Counted from the first letter of the stretch, positions 9,001-16,342 are shown. The stretch is 64,000 nt of DNA from Nodosilinea sp. LEGE 06152 (GCF_015207525.1 NZ_JADEWR010000021.1:7124-71123); one strand, 5' to 3'. Notes: a model not told the origin generated them from the letters alone. Numbers and translations are program-made.

Positions 9001-11483
9001 TCTACCCGCACAAAGGTAGAGATTCTGATGCTGCTGATCCGGTCGTTGAAGCTGTGCTGGTTGAGCTGGGTATAGCCGACAAACCGTGGTGAGCCGGCAT
9101 TGAGCCCAAAGGAGACAGCGCGACCGCCAAAGTTAGCGTGCTCGTAGAGGGTAACCTGGGCGTTGCTCAGAAAATCTTCGAGCTGCTGCTGGTCGCGCTG
9201 GCCGTTGGCCTGCAGGTCGCGCAGCTCGCGCAGGCGGTTGAGCTTGGCCAGCAGGTTGAGGTCGTTCAGGCTGCCCGAGGGCACGCTGCTAGCGATACGG
9301 CGGTTGGCACTGGTCGGGCCGGCGGCGGCGATCGCGTCATCCACAATCGCAAACATTTGGTTGAGATAGTCGATCTCCGTGCCCAGGGTGTTGGCTCGCT
9401 GGGTCTTTTGGGTGATCGCCCCCTGCAGGGTCTGAATGCGCGCTAGCTCAGCGTTGACATCGATGGTGCGGGCGGCCTGCTGCTTTTGGGTAATGGTGGC
9501 CTGCAGCGCATCGATCTGGGCCAGCTCGGCACTCACATCGGCCGTATCGTCGGCGCTCAGCTTTTGGTCTACCAGCTGCTGAATGGTCTGAATCTGGGCC
9601 TGTTCTGCGCTGACATCCACCGGGTTGCCCTGGCGCTCTACCGCCACAGGCTTGAGGGCCAGGTTGTCGGGTACTTTCGCCAGTCTGCCGCTGGCGGAAA
9701 CGCCAAAGTCGAGGGTGGCAATCTCGTTGTGCTCGCCGCCAGCGGCCTGAGTCGCCACCGCCAGCATCACTCGCGCTCCCTGGCGCATGGGCTTGGCCTG
9801 CTGGTCGTAGCCGCTGCGGGCTTCCTCCTGCTGAAAGTACAGCAGCGAGGCAATGCCCGATGCAATGGTGCGGCCCTCAACCTGAAAGCTGTCGCGGCTA
9901 ATGCCAGCATTTTCGCCAATTGGCGCGTCAGATACGACCCAGGCGCGGGTGGCAAAGTCGGCGCTGAGCGCAGCGGGGGCGTGGTTGCCGGTTTGGTCGA
10001 GAATGCCCTGGCTTGGCCCCTCGTCGAGCCGCCAGTAGGCCGCCAGCCCCAGCTCGTGCCCGGTCAAGCGCAGGCCGCGATCGCTGCGAATCTCCCGCTC
10101 CGAGCGGGGCCGTTTCCACAGCCGAATTTCGTCAACTAGCCCCAAAAAGCTGCGCCTGGGTGCTCCAATCAAGCGAACGGGGGCATTCCCCGGCTGTTTG
10201 CCAAAGCTGGCTGTGCCCTCAGCCTGCACCTCGACAGGAAGGCCATTGACGTAGAGGTGATAGCCGCCATCGTCGGTGCCGTCGCGGAACACCACCGCCA
10301 GATGATTCCACTGGTTCGATCGCAGCACCTCTTCGGTGATGAACGAGTGGAACTCGGTACCATCGCCAAAGCCCACCCGCACCCGCCGGTTCTCCACAAT
10401 CCAGATTGAGGGCGGCGCGGCGGCGGTCTTGTCGTCGCCTCCCAGCAGCGCCTGCTCTAGCTCGATGCCGGGTTCGGGGGCACTCACGCGAGGAAAAATC
10501 CACGCTTCCTGGCTAAAGCCCTGGCCCAGCAACACCCCTGGGGCAAAGACAACATGATCGCCATCCTGGCTAAAGTCCAGCGCTGTCTCGGCGGCACCGC
10601 TGGTGGTGGTGGCTTGGGTGCCGCGAGTGTTAAACAACCCCTCCGCCGAGCGCTCCACGTTGTAGGTGTCGATCAGGCCCGTAGCGGCGTTGTAGGCAAA
10701 GATTTGCCAGCGCATCACCTCAGCAATGTTGGTGGGCAGCAGCACGATCGAAAACCGCCCATTCTGCAAATTGCGAATGAACGACAGTTCCTGGGTGGGC
10801 TCAAAGAAGGGCTGATCCTGCATGTCGCGCGCGCCCAGGCTGTCTTTGGTGCTCTGGGGCCGGGTTTTGCTGCGGCTGCGGCGAAAGCGCACCTCTAGAT
10901 TGAGCTTGAGCTGTGGCACCGGGGCGGCTTCTCCGGCCTGAGCCGCACCCGAGGCCCCCGACAGCACAAAGCGATCGACCAGCAGGGTCGAGTCGACGAT
11001 AGGAATTTTTTGCTGCTTGGGGCCTTCCACTGTAATGCGGTCGGGGTGGTTGGCCGCGATCGCCTGGCGAAACACGTACACAAACCGCCCGTCCGACATC
11101 GCTTGAAACGGGGCATCCGCCGTCAACCGCGCGGTTCTAGAGAGAAACTTGTCCTCTTCGTTATCGGCTACGACCACGCCGGGGTCTACCGGGTCGCGGC
11201 TGCCCTTTTTCACGGTCGGCAGCAGCAGCTGGTCGGCCACGCCAAAGCCCACTTCGGCAATTTCTTTGGGAAACTCCAGCTCCTGAGGCTGGTCGGCCCA
11301 GCCGGTCACATCGAGGGAATTGCCTTGGCCGTTGAGGTTGAGCACAGAGTAATAGATGCGGCGCTGGTCATCCATAGCCATGGCAATTACGCTGCCCTGA
11401 TGGCGTACCAGCACAGGGTACTTGTAGTTGCGATCGCTGTAGCGCTTAATGAAGCTGTCTAAAACGGGGGCTTGAACAGTCAT
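42..11483 (-). CDS. Giant LamG/PKD mosaic protein (3813 aa)
   Basis: Function unknown; the architecture suggests a carbohydrate- or protein-binding surface or toxin-like protein. Visible blocks: LamG/concanavalin-like domain (about 300-500), three 26-residue repeats (622-699), a beta/gamma-crystallin-like stretch (about 780-880, YEHANFGG and two DRISS motifs), a coiled coil (about 888-958), several LamG-type domains (about 1220-2000), an unassigned central region (about 2060-2660), two PKD-like domains (about 2680-2865), LamG (about 2885-3100), five PKD-like domains (about 3108-3590), and a last LamG related to the preceding one (about 3598-3813). I see no signal peptide or membrane segment, which is odd for such domains. 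The ATG follows AGGAGA at good spacing, and the stop is TAG. It is transcribed alone, and nothing here shows its export route. Confidence 0.9.
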   Translation of the reverse strand: MTVQAPVLDSFIKRYSDRNYKYPVLVRHQGSVIAMAMDDQRRIYYSVLNLNGQGNSLDVTGWADQPQELEFPKEIAEVGFGVADQLLLPTVKKGSRDPVDPGVVVADNEEDKFLSRTARLTADAPFQAMSDGRFVYVFRQAIAANHPDRITVEGPKQQKIPIVDSTLLVDRFVLSGASGAAQAGEAAPVPQLKLNLEVRFRRSRSKTRPQSTKDSLGARDMQDQPFFEPTQELSFIRNLQNGRFSIVLLPTNIAEVMRWQIFAYNAATGLIDTYNVERSAEGLFNTRGTQATTTSGAAETALDFSQDGDHVVFAPGVLLGQGFSQEAWIFPRVSAPEPGIELEQALLGGDDKTAAAPPSIWIVENRRVRVGFGDGTEFHSFITEEVLRSNQWNHLAVVFRDGTDDGGYHLYVNGLPVEVQAEGTASFGKQPGNAPVRLIGAPRRSFLGLVDEIRLWKRPRSEREIRSDRGLRLTGHELGLAAYWRLDEGPSQGILDQTGNHAPAALSADFATRAWVVSDAPIGENAGISRDSFQVEGRTIASGIASLLYFQQEEARSGYDQQAKPMRQGARVMLAVATQAAGGEHNEIATLDFGVSASGRLAKVPDNLALKPVAVERQGNPVDVSAEQAQIQTIQQLVDQKLSADDTADVSAELAQIDALQATITQKQQAARTIDVNAELARIQTLQGAITQKTQRANTLGTEIDYLNQMFAIVDDAIAAAGPTSANRRIASSVPSGSLNDLNLLAKLNRLRELRDLQANGQRDQQQLEDFLSNAQVTLYEHANFGGRAVSFGLNAGSPRFVGYTQLNQHSFNDRISSIRISTFVRVDRGRRLSIPALQVTAYQHANRNNGQDKGFAEPFTETTDFVGGDYNDRISSLDISENKDFRTHCEALQKSLDSLAIDLATLLGELTTIRANIDTLRADLDRQRRQLEQAVTSDRTTLAALQTLLNKGFAAAMSVVHSDASGLSIAGGLLAFAWSDDTPLLFDSAVGNVAMYFRGADDQFFVAYYKTLTQRARYTLNDALGAEAVVGFARSTEAEMDRIRVDVADSETAFTCTVTLTMKAGDQTIEETWRQVPRHPQGFAKVLNGLAGDRTFVGRGKLTVTAGRAETVTVAGGIHRSLPAGSTLFIGDLKATLTAGVDQGKTELSIRAAGLANPGPEPLPIFFLEYDYEVQASTTQAGVDLSSGSRLLAFIANGAGQGVKNGTVRSGITLTSRWVAEAPGHTYAFNGKDSYARLEADTPAAFGQQLRQLSPKDDLTLEAWVRPGQIAEANLRSRVLHYQPQPSTTGTPYLLGLKREELSTAIQLNGSTDVVHIRAADHLNFAGVITLEAWVKPAKDENNGNIIVHGNADGDQVYLRLNNGRYEAGCQSTSSVHQVSVVMPAADRTGAAWVHLAGVYDGSHWRLYRNGIAIGEQAATVGAIQVAADWGLGSHPAISSRILSGAIAEARVWKRGRTQSDIAADMAREISGNETDLVACWRFDDFGNRRATDHSRFGHHGTLVGNPQAIESPMPAYSVFAGVGEQLVQASQKIAAGNWNHLAVAFNQSYGVRLDGQSTTFLDAGKDLTLDLNRDLTLEVAFKVNDLSQPRALLTKGKISTAEDPEQHVPYALYLNPAGRAVFAFEDVKGNKHLFVSEPIARPTEFHTVTVTRKRHSITSPVRNNDDQQTGVDVVSWDVIQFFVDGQANTPGGRPYGLFEYKKTGSDTSGKPRVEDSRNEDSPSPGFNAGQPQQPVDIGSSNAPLEFGSGFALASLRHGGSDLDSINGVALSFSALLVRSGKLFAPQQAVLIAQAAGIEASAAELERDANRLTQTRRVFENGQAIAPLDGTLAEIRLWNLALEAGSLKPTIQGGEKGLLSWWQFEEAEGTLAFDSKGGSHARFKGGVQWVKDPNPSGSQLVLYRNGQLMASELVPAGDRAALLATEAQFTLGGLQRGGQIQECFQGELEEVRIWRTARTLEQVQDNLFRRLLGENEQFLDNREDLIAYYPFDTNQPDVLADYSLLNNKLVTHGTEFVLSTAPIGEDTPQVRSALAGVRTPFSDRLQSPPAVQEYGDLQTDVDGNLFGIYKRCYGLIKDGQWELITGFKVGELVTEWVGQVQFAPQLIGFIEGAPPVPGENLTSTSVVLGEFADYNGASSVELKQASKTNFTFSAEKENGFDSTFELTAGLLTKIKTAAGIGLVVDSTDTDGSFGLRAKFEHSLGWLSAGSTSLELANSLSSKQQLQGFVEPPNAVAFGDVGRRFVPENMGFALVQSQTADVFALRLKHNSALVSYQMRPNPDIPPDRNIINFPLNPQYTKQGTLDGKVGFTPDPAYPNALTYSNDSSFYKPVEAFALKQRIQREEERVRAYYDQYDASAVGRRQNVLFDQKGDLGSEEVLDNLPRLEKRNLANTYVWTADGGLFAETQETMDVVQESYGGSYAFKGLAGAFADLSVAIGGVGFKFGFEALFGGRLNVQANKSVQSENAFSVDVSVDNVERDVFLRDAAGNVLFDNSNPLTPKALRHPGRVDAYRFMTFYLEPQADHFDHFFSQVVDPIWLEQSTDANALALRGLRDANKGPGTKPPCWRIFHRVTFISRVLPPIGSTKPLPALEAKMRELSIDSNFELIKRLDPFVADKVDDFGEFSQAVHDTIATFMPELQPHAATITEFMRLFYGVSETTSLPDSPELTALLEGERAPNAAPVVRVGRSQTLRLEDEAVQATLPGSVADDRLASDAIFVTWAVESQPAGATVSFVDRHSPVAIASFSDIGRYRLSLTASDGTLSTTETLNVLVNQSPLVRAGNDQEIGFRQPLELLGELVRDGRGDTTTQALTTRWEAISGPGIVTFYDEDALRTDATFTASGVYLLRLTAETITASGVLSHSDDLQVFVGARINRGLLSLYSFADSLANGGNTVRDVAGVGVPVDLAIAGQPTPLTVQGETTPFALALKEPARLTSASTSRLIGAIKASGEFTLEAWINPSQANQPGLGRILTLSSGASARNLILGQTGSQIHVGVRTSETNGNASDRALAGGTLTPGTLTHVVCTREASGQTRLYINGKVVAQRAIGGSLANWDDSFALSLGNELGDPLSQERAWLGDFHLVALYSSALTAAEIATNFEVGADANLAPVISAGTDQVVTFPGPLLLRGTAVDDQLLNSDLSVLWSQPSGPAPVAFSDPASLEPTVSFTAPGTTDHDGKPFKVAGVYTLRLTVGDEAQSISDEVQVILNHAPIITAADTLVVQLPNRAQLTAEVQSGLGNPQQGRLTLLWSQLSGPGTVSFGDRTLANTTAQFSESGTYVLRLTANNGLLSTVADITVHANKAPTIRASADPLVNLPAPAALQGDIVDTGLADPAGTLTAKWSLVSGPEPVDFGDEEAPTTTVTFRTSGEYVLRLTVSNGELAASREVAITANQAPVVDAGLDQSIDFPALAELDGTVSDDGFPLQPGRVALTWSRVSGPGTVTFANATSDITTARFSQGGEYVLRLTANDGAIATHDDVTIRVNQPPVVDAGADQVLSLPVATDGSTPKAIATLSGTVQDDGLPAGSPTLLWKQLSGPTSAVLKNVKKATAQAEFSQAGTYVLELSASDGRLTGRDTVRVIVSQRVVTGIQALYDFREGTGNAIRDQSGLQPALDLTLVNGAIARLPQSQGIALQQPSLLATSGPATRLSQAIQRSQSLTVEAWVKPAQVTYSQLPARIVTLSANTDNRNVTLGQGNNKYVTRLRTTTTRSNGDAKVLEAGQVSLNQLTHLVYTRDRAGVATFYINGQPQQSAAIDGDLSNWDAAFRLALGNELTGDRPWLGEYHLVAIYNRALSGEEVGQNFAASLA
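9387..9620 (-). repeat. Three 78-bp in-frame tandem repeats in the giant gene
   Basis: Residues 622-699 of the giant protein are three consecutive 26-residue units: VDVSAEQAQIQTIQQLVDQK..., ADVSAELAQIDALQATITQK..., IDVNAELARIQTLQGAITQK.... Each begins with a [VAI]DV[SN]AE motif and continues as a likely amphipathic helix. The units differ at many positions, so the duplication is not recent. They lie between the first LamG domain and the crystallin-like part and probably form a coiled-coil spacer. Confidence 0.85.
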
Positions 11484-11808
11484 GAAAGGTTCTCCTGGAG
11501 GGGGTTATAACGTTTGGCAGAGAGCAAACCAAGGCGAAGCGCTGGGTTACTCTCCCTAGGTCGTTAGGGGGAACGCAGAGAGAACTACAGGGAGAATGCC
11601 GATAGCTGCGGGATGGTTTTGGTGATCGCTCTCACCAGCGAGGATGATTGTGACAGTCCCGTTGAGTGACACATCGCCTAGCCGGGCTGGCCAGCATCCC
11701 AAAACTAGAAACCTCCGGCAGTCCACAATGGGGCTACCGGAGGTTTCTTAGGGACTGATTCAATTGGGGGTACTGAACGCAGGGATGAATTAAAACTTCA
11801 ACGTTCAA
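11484..11808. other. Spacer between giant gene and small exported protein gene
   Basis: The left part should hold the promoter of the giant gene, whose ribosome-binding site lies just right of 11483. The only clear structure is a hairpin at 11707-11748, listed separately. I see no coding signal. Confidence 0.5.
11707..11748 (-). terminator. Intrinsic terminator hairpin
   Basis: A perfect 12-bp inverted repeat (AGAAACCTCCGG / CCGGAGGTTTCT) with an 18-nt loop. On the minus strand it is followed by TAGTTTTGG. It sits 60 bp beyond the stop of the gene at 11809-12273 and probably ends that transcript. Confidence 0.7.
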
Positions 11809-12273
11809 TTAACGACGGCGGCGGGTAAACCCTAGCCAGGCCAGTGCTCCACCAATCGAAAAGACCAGCGGCATAAAGGCAGCGGCGGCGCGGTAGTGCA
11901 CATCTTCGGTTGAGTCGAGGCTAATGGCGTCGTAGATAATGCCCTTATCGCCCACGGGCACGGTCCAGTAGTCGGCGTGGCTACGGGTGTCGTCTTCGAT
12001 CGCCACTTCCCAATCGCCTGGTATCGACTCATCGGGCACAAAGGCAAAGCGCCCCTCGCTGTCGGTGGTGGTCGTCATCCAGGGCTGGTCGGGGTTGTTG
12101 GGGGCGTAAATGCTGACCGTTGCGCCCACAAACGGCTCGCCCGAACTGAACTGCGACTGAAACTCAAGCTGATTGTCGAGGGTGTAAAAGGTTTCAACCT
12201 GATGTGCGCTTGCCTGGGCCGGAAACCCCACCAGAGCCAAACACATGACCAACGCAACAAGCAACCGTTTCAT
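11809..12273 (-). CDS. Exported protein with C-terminal membrane anchor
   Basis: 154 residues. The N-terminus is a typical signal peptide (MKRLLVALVMCLALVGFPAQASA) with cleavage expected after ASA. The mature part holds one beta-rich domain (GEPFVGATVSIYAP... TDSEGRFAF) resembling the carboxypeptidase-regulatory or DUF4198-like folds that often accompany metal-transport or surface proteins. A single membrane segment (AFMPLVFSIGGALAWLGF) then ends in RRRR. The protein is probably anchored in the membrane with its domain outside the cytoplasm. No partner gene is adjacent. The function is unknown. Confidence 0.8.
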   Translation of the reverse strand: MKRLLVALVMCLALVGFPAQASAHQVETFYTLDNQLEFQSQFSSGEPFVGATVSIYAPNNPDQPWMTTTTDSEGRFAFVPDESIPGDWEVAIEDDTRSHADYWTVPVGDKGIIYDAISLDSTEDVHYRAAAAFMPLVFSIGGALAWLGFTRRRR

Positions 12274-12456
12274 AGCACAAGCGATCCGTAATATTCTATG
12301 TGGCTTTATTGTAGCGAGAGTTGCCCGGCGCTGAGCCGAGGTGTAACGGTTCAGCCCTAGTGATCAACCGCATTACACTGTGGAAACGATGGGTGAACGC
12401 CTTTGCTTTGGCTCGTCGCTTGAGTAGACAGCGATAGGACGACAGCGGGTAAGGGT

Positions 12457-13656
12457 ATGGGTTGGAATACGGTAATGCTGGGGCTAGATGGGGGGCTGGG
12501 GGTGGCGCTGGTGGCGATCGCAGCCTTTACCTGGAAGCTCACCCAGTCGCTGAAGGCGGCCCCTCGGCTGCAACCCGCCGCCGCTGCACCGCCAGAGGCA
12601 TCCGTGGACGTGATTATTCCGGCCTACAACGAGGCTGAAAACATTCGCGCCTGCATAGAAGCGGTGCTGACAACCGCCCTACCAGGGGCTAAGCACTTCG
12701 AGGTTTGGATTGCCGACGATCAATCCACCGATGCCACCGGGTCAATCGCCGCCGAACTCGCGGCTCAGCACGCCAATATCCATCACTTGACGGTGCCGCC
12801 GCGCCCGGCGGGGGAAGTGTGGCACGGCAAAAACTGGGCCTGTGCCCACGCGGCGCAGTTTGCCGAGGGCGACTACCTGCTGTTTATCGATGCCGATGTG
12901 CGGCTGTCGGCAGGGGCCATACCCGCTGCCCTGGCCGAAGCTCAAGCCCACCGGGCCGATCTGCTGAGCTGCGCGCCCAACATCATCATCAGCTGCTTTT
13001 CTGAATGGCTGGTGCAGCCAATTATGATGAGCACGATCGCGATCGCCTACGACTTCCAGGCCATCAACGACTCGACGGCGGTAGACGATGCCTTTGCCGC
13101 CGGGCCGTTTATGCTGTTTCGGCGCGCCGCCTACGACGCCATTGGTGGCCATGCCGCTATCCCCAACGCGATCGTGGAAGATGTGGAGCTGGCCCGCCAG
13201 GTGCGGCGGCACCAGCTGGCGCTGCGCTACGTGCTGGGCATCGACCTGCTGGGCGTGCGAATGTATTCATCGTTTGGCACCCTGTGGGAGGGGTGGACGA
13301 AAAACTACTACCTGGGCACCGAAGAAAATTTGCCGCTAACGCTGCTGTCGGCCTTCACCATTGCCATGGTGTTTGTCATGCCCTGGGTGGGGCTGCTGGC
13401 AAGCCTGATCGCGCTCCTGCTCAGTTCCGAATTTTCCTGGCCTACAGCGATTTTGTACGGGTTGACGGCGTTGACTCTGGGAGCCTACGGGCTGCTGCGC
13501 TGGCTGAGCTATCGCCAGGTGGGGGTGCCCCTGCGCTACTGGTGGCTGAGCAGCGTGGGCGGCCTGATTGTGGTGGCGATCGCGCTGGTCTCCATTGTCA
13601 AAACCAAGACCGGCTGGGGCTGGACCTGGCGAGGGCGATCGCTTAAAGCGTCCTAG
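12457..13656 (+). CDS. Membrane glycosyltransferase, family 2
   Basis: 399 residues with an N-terminal membrane segment, a GT-A domain and three or four C-terminal membrane segments. Family 2 signatures: VDVIIPAYNEAENI, a nucleotide-binding WIADDQSTDAT, the metal-binding FIDADV, and a later VEDVELARQVRRH that fits the catalytic base region. The overall plan resembles HpnB and CruG/CruC-type enzymes, which glycosylate hopanoids or carotenoids. No hopanoid or carotenoid gene lies nearby, so the acceptor is undecided. The start ATG has a close AAGG; a slightly later ATG (12475) is possible. Its stop shares the tetranucleotide CTAG with the convergent neighbour's stop. Confidence 0.85.
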   Translation: MGWNTVMLGLDGGLGVALVAIAAFTWKLTQSLKAAPRLQPAAAAPPEASVDVIIPAYNEAENIRACIEAVLTTALPGAKHFEVWIADDQSTDATGSIAAELAAQHANIHHLTVPPRPAGEVWHGKNWACAHAAQFAEGDYLLFIDADVRLSAGAIPAALAEAQAHRADLLSCAPNIIISCFSEWLVQPIMMSTIAIAYDFQAINDSTAVDDAFAAGPFMLFRRAAYDAIGGHAAIPNAIVEDVELARQVRRHQLALRYVLGIDLLGVRMYSSFGTLWEGWTKNYYLGTEENLPLTLLSAFTIAMVFVMPWVGLLASLIALLLSSEFSWPTAILYGLTALTLGAYGLLRWLSYRQVGVPLRYWWLSSVGGLIVVAIALVSIVKTKTGWGWTWRGRSLKAS

Positions 13657-13976
13657 CTTCTGGGCGCGTACATCATCACCAAGACCCCCAGTAAAACCAC
13701 CCAGCCGCCCAGCAGATCAAAGCGATCGGGTTTCACCTGGTCAACCAGCCAGCCCCACGCGATCGACAGCACAATGAAAATTCCGCCATAGGCTGCGTAG
13801 GCTCGGCCAAAATGGGTGGGTTGCAGCGTTGGTACCGCCCCGTAGATACCCAAAATTGCCACGCCCAGCACCGCCAGCCACGGGCTTTTGCCCTCCCGCA
13901 GGGCCAGCCAAACCAGGTAGCCGCCGCCAATTTCACACAGGCCAGCCAGCCCAAACAACAGCAGTGATCGCACCAT
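13653..13976 (-). CDS. UPF0060 (YnfA-like) membrane protein
   Basis: 107 residues with four membrane segments. The family pattern is clear: LAGLCEIGGGYLVWLALR near the start, PTLQPTHFGRAYAAYGGIFI in the middle, and a short basic tail. The length matches the family. Members look like small multidrug-resistance-type proteins but their substrate is not established. The gene is convergent with the glycosyltransferase and its TAG stop overlaps the opposing TAG within CTAG. Confidence 0.9.
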   Translation of the reverse strand: MVRSLLLFGLAGLCEIGGGYLVWLALREGKSPWLAVLGVAILGIYGAVPTLQPTHFGRAYAAYGGIFIVLSIAWGWLVDQVKPDRFDLLGGWVVLLGVLVMMYAPRS

Positions 13977-14099
13977 AGTCAGCCTTTAGGAATGATTTGA
14001 AAGTTTTAGTTCGACCACCTCGATGCCCAAACCGATCGATCCGTAGGGGCAAACGGCGTTTGCCCAACCAGCTGAGGGGTAACCCAAACAGAACTTAGC

Positions 14100-14735
14100 C
14101 TAGTGGCTGCCATCAGAAATTTTTGGCTCCGGCGCCAGCCCCAACCGCTGCCTGACTGTTTCCAACGGCATTTCCCACATGTCTTCAAATCGTTCTCCCA
14201 ACAGAAAATCGGCCTGCTGCCCCAGCTCTAGCCCTCGGCGGCGGTTGGCCAAAATATCCTGCGTTTGCCCTGGGGCCAGGATAGGGTACAGCGCGCTGGC
14301 CAGCCACAGACCTAACCGCTGCGATCGGCTGTAGTTTTGGGCGATGGCAAAGGCCAGCACTCCCATTTCGCCCGCGTAGCTGGTGTCGAACCCCAGCAGT
14401 ACGTGAAAAATGTCATGGGTGATGGCGTAGCGCAGGGCAAACACATTGCGCTGTGCCACCTCGTCTAGGGCGGGGCTAACGGTAAAGGGGCTGAGGTGAT
14501 TGGCCCGCATGTGGTGGGCGTACTCGTAGCCAAAGGTGCCCTCGGGCAGCTGGCTCAAGGCCTCCAGATCGATCGGGGGATAGTAGCCTACTACCGGCTC
14601 TAGCTGAGCCATCACAGCGGGGTTTGCCCCCGCCCCCAAGGCATCGGCCTTGAGCAGGGCAAAGTCGCCCAGTTTAGTCGCGTCCTGGCTGCGGACTGTG
14701 CGAATAGCTCGGAGCAGCTGTTTGGGTCTGATCAT
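14100..14735 (-). CDS. Coq4-family protein
   Basis: 211 residues. It holds the Coq4 zinc motif HDxxH-x11-E exactly (HDIFHVLLGF, then a Glu eleven residues after the second His). Coq4 serves ubiquinone synthesis in mitochondria and proteobacteria; cyanobacteria make plastoquinone, so the role here may differ. The start ATG lies inside the end of the upstream P450 gene: the two reading frames overlap by 62 bp on the same strand, which implies joint translation and suggests they act in one pathway. Assignment rests on the motif and overall length. Confidence 0.8.
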   Translation of the reverse strand: MIRPKQLLRAIRTVRSQDATKLGDFALLKADALGAGANPAVMAQLEPVVGYYPPIDLEALSQLPEGTFGYEYAHHMRANHLSPFTVSPALDEVAQRNVFALRYAITHDIFHVLLGFDTSYAGEMGVLAFAIAQNYSRSQRLGLWLASALYPILAPGQTQDILANRRRGLELGQQADFLLGERFEDMWEMPLETVRQRLGLAPEPKISDGSH

Positions 14736-16089
14736 GGTCGCGTTTTTTAAAAACGACGTTGAGGCCCGACTTGGGTCTCAGGGTAGGAATGAGGTTCATG
14801 GTGAGGTCTTGATCGGGCACCAGTTCCCAGGTGTAGTGGCGCAACAGATGGGCCGCCACCAGCTTGATTTCGAGCTGGGCAAAGGCCAGGCCCAGGCACA
14901 CCCGAGGACCGCCGCCAAAGCCCACCAGGCTAAAGTCAAAGCGCTTGTGCTCGGCCCGCTCGGGGCCAAAGCGATCGGGGTCGAAGGTTTCGGGGTCGGT
15001 GTAGATGCGGCGATCGCGGTGGGCCGCATCTATCCTATACAACGCCATCCAGCCCTCGGGCACCCGGTAGCCGTTGAACTCAAAGGCCTTCACCACACCG
15101 CGAAAGCCCCCGCCCACTGGCGGGTACAGCCGCTCCACTTCTTTGACAACTTGGTCAAGGTAGGACATTTGCCGCACCTGCTCCAGGGCGATCGCATCGC
15201 TACTGGCCATCAGCGCCGCCTGCTCCTGCCGCGCCCGCTCCCACACCTCGGGGTGCTGCGCCAGCGACATCACCAGCGAGGTCAGCATCGAGGTGGTAGT
15301 TTCGTGGCCCGCAAACAGCATCAGCAGGGCCTGGGCCTTGATTTCCTCTAGGCTGAGGCGGTTGCCCGCTTCGTCTTCGCTCTGCACCAGCAGGCCCAGG
15401 GCATCGTGGGTGGGGTGGGCCTGGCGTTCTTTGACCACCTGCTCAATGTGATCGAGCAGGCGATCGCGCGCCTTGATGGCCTTACCAAAGGGCGTCCAGC
15501 CCCAGCGCAGCGGTGGCGAAAACAGACCGTTGGTCAAATCGGCAAACCACTGCGACATTTGGGCGCTCTGGTCACCGGGTTCGCTGCCCAGCAGCAGCGT
15601 GCTAGCAATGTCAAAGGTGAGCCGCTTCAGTTCGTCAAACCAGGTGAACTGGCCCAGGTCTTCCCACCGCTGGGCGTAGCGATCGGTGAGGGTCTGCATG
15701 GTGTCTACGTAGCCAGCCAGGGCAGGACCGTGAAAGGCGGGCATGAGCAGCTTGCGGTTGCGGCGGTGCTCGTCGCCCTCCTGCAAAAAGAGCGATTCGC
15801 CCAGCAGTTCTTTAAAGGTGCCAGGCCAGCCCTCCCGCCAGGAGAAACAGTCCATGTGGCTGGCGAGCACAAACTGGTTGGCCTCTGGCCCCATCATCAC
15901 CACCGTCGGACGGCCCAGCAGGCGCGTTTTGAAAATGGCTCCATACCGGGCCTGGCGCTTGCGGGCAAACTCGGGGTCAAACAAAAAATTGAGGGTTTCG
16001 CCCACAACGGGCAGACCAAAACTGCCGGGGGGAAGGGGCGGCGAATCTGGAGAAGAAGGGGCCATACCTGGAAGCGATGCGATGGTCAA
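14674..16089 (-). CDS. Cytochrome P450, CYP120-like
   Basis: 471 residues from a TTG start that has GAGG eight bases upstream; an in-frame ATG at 16065 (463 residues) is a good alternative. Signatures: oxygen-binding helix LMLFAGHETTTS, ExxR region KEVERLYPPVGGGFRGV, and the haem loop FGGGPRVCLGLAFAQLE with its cysteine ligand. The N-terminal PPGSFGLPVVGETLNFL and the whole layout match Synechocystis CYP120A1, a retinoic-acid hydroxylase. There is no membrane anchor, so it should be soluble. It overlaps the Coq4-like gene, and the EamA exporter gene lies upstream in the same direction. Confidence 0.93.
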   Translation of the reverse strand: MTIASLPGMAPSSPDSPPLPPGSFGLPVVGETLNFLFDPEFARKRQARYGAIFKTRLLGRPTVVMMGPEANQFVLASHMDCFSWREGWPGTFKELLGESLFLQEGDEHRRNRKLLMPAFHGPALAGYVDTMQTLTDRYAQRWEDLGQFTWFDELKRLTFDIASTLLLGSEPGDQSAQMSQWFADLTNGLFSPPLRWGWTPFGKAIKARDRLLDHIEQVVKERQAHPTHDALGLLVQSEDEAGNRLSLEEIKAQALLMLFAGHETTTSMLTSLVMSLAQHPEVWERARQEQAALMASSDAIALEQVRQMSYLDQVVKEVERLYPPVGGGFRGVVKAFEFNGYRVPEGWMALYRIDAAHRDRRIYTDPETFDPDRFGPERAEHKRFDFSLVGFGGGPRVCLGLAFAQLEIKLVAAHLLRHYTWELVPDQDLTMNLIPTLRPKSGLNVVFKKRDHDQTQTAAPSYSHSPQPGRD

Positions 16090-16342
16090 AGACCAGTCCT
16101 CGTAAACCCGATTCTGTCACCGTCCGCGCTGACGGTTCAAAGCCAAGGCCCAGAGAACTAGCGCACTCTAGCGTAACGCACACCAGGACGGTACGCTGTG
16201 AGCGAGGTTAACCAGTGATTTATCAGACGTAGGACCTGGGAGCATGCCTGCTAGGAAATGTTCCTCAGAAGTATGTTGTGAAGCTAAACGACGCCGAATT
16301 GAGCCGCATTGAATTTAGTCCTAGCCGCCATCACCAGGATGG

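Noticed and set aside
16115..16160. Stretch near 16115-16160 with a GGTTCAAAGCC box resembling a tRNA T-arm
   Set aside because: No cloverleaf, anticodon arm or acceptor stem can be drawn around it on either strand.
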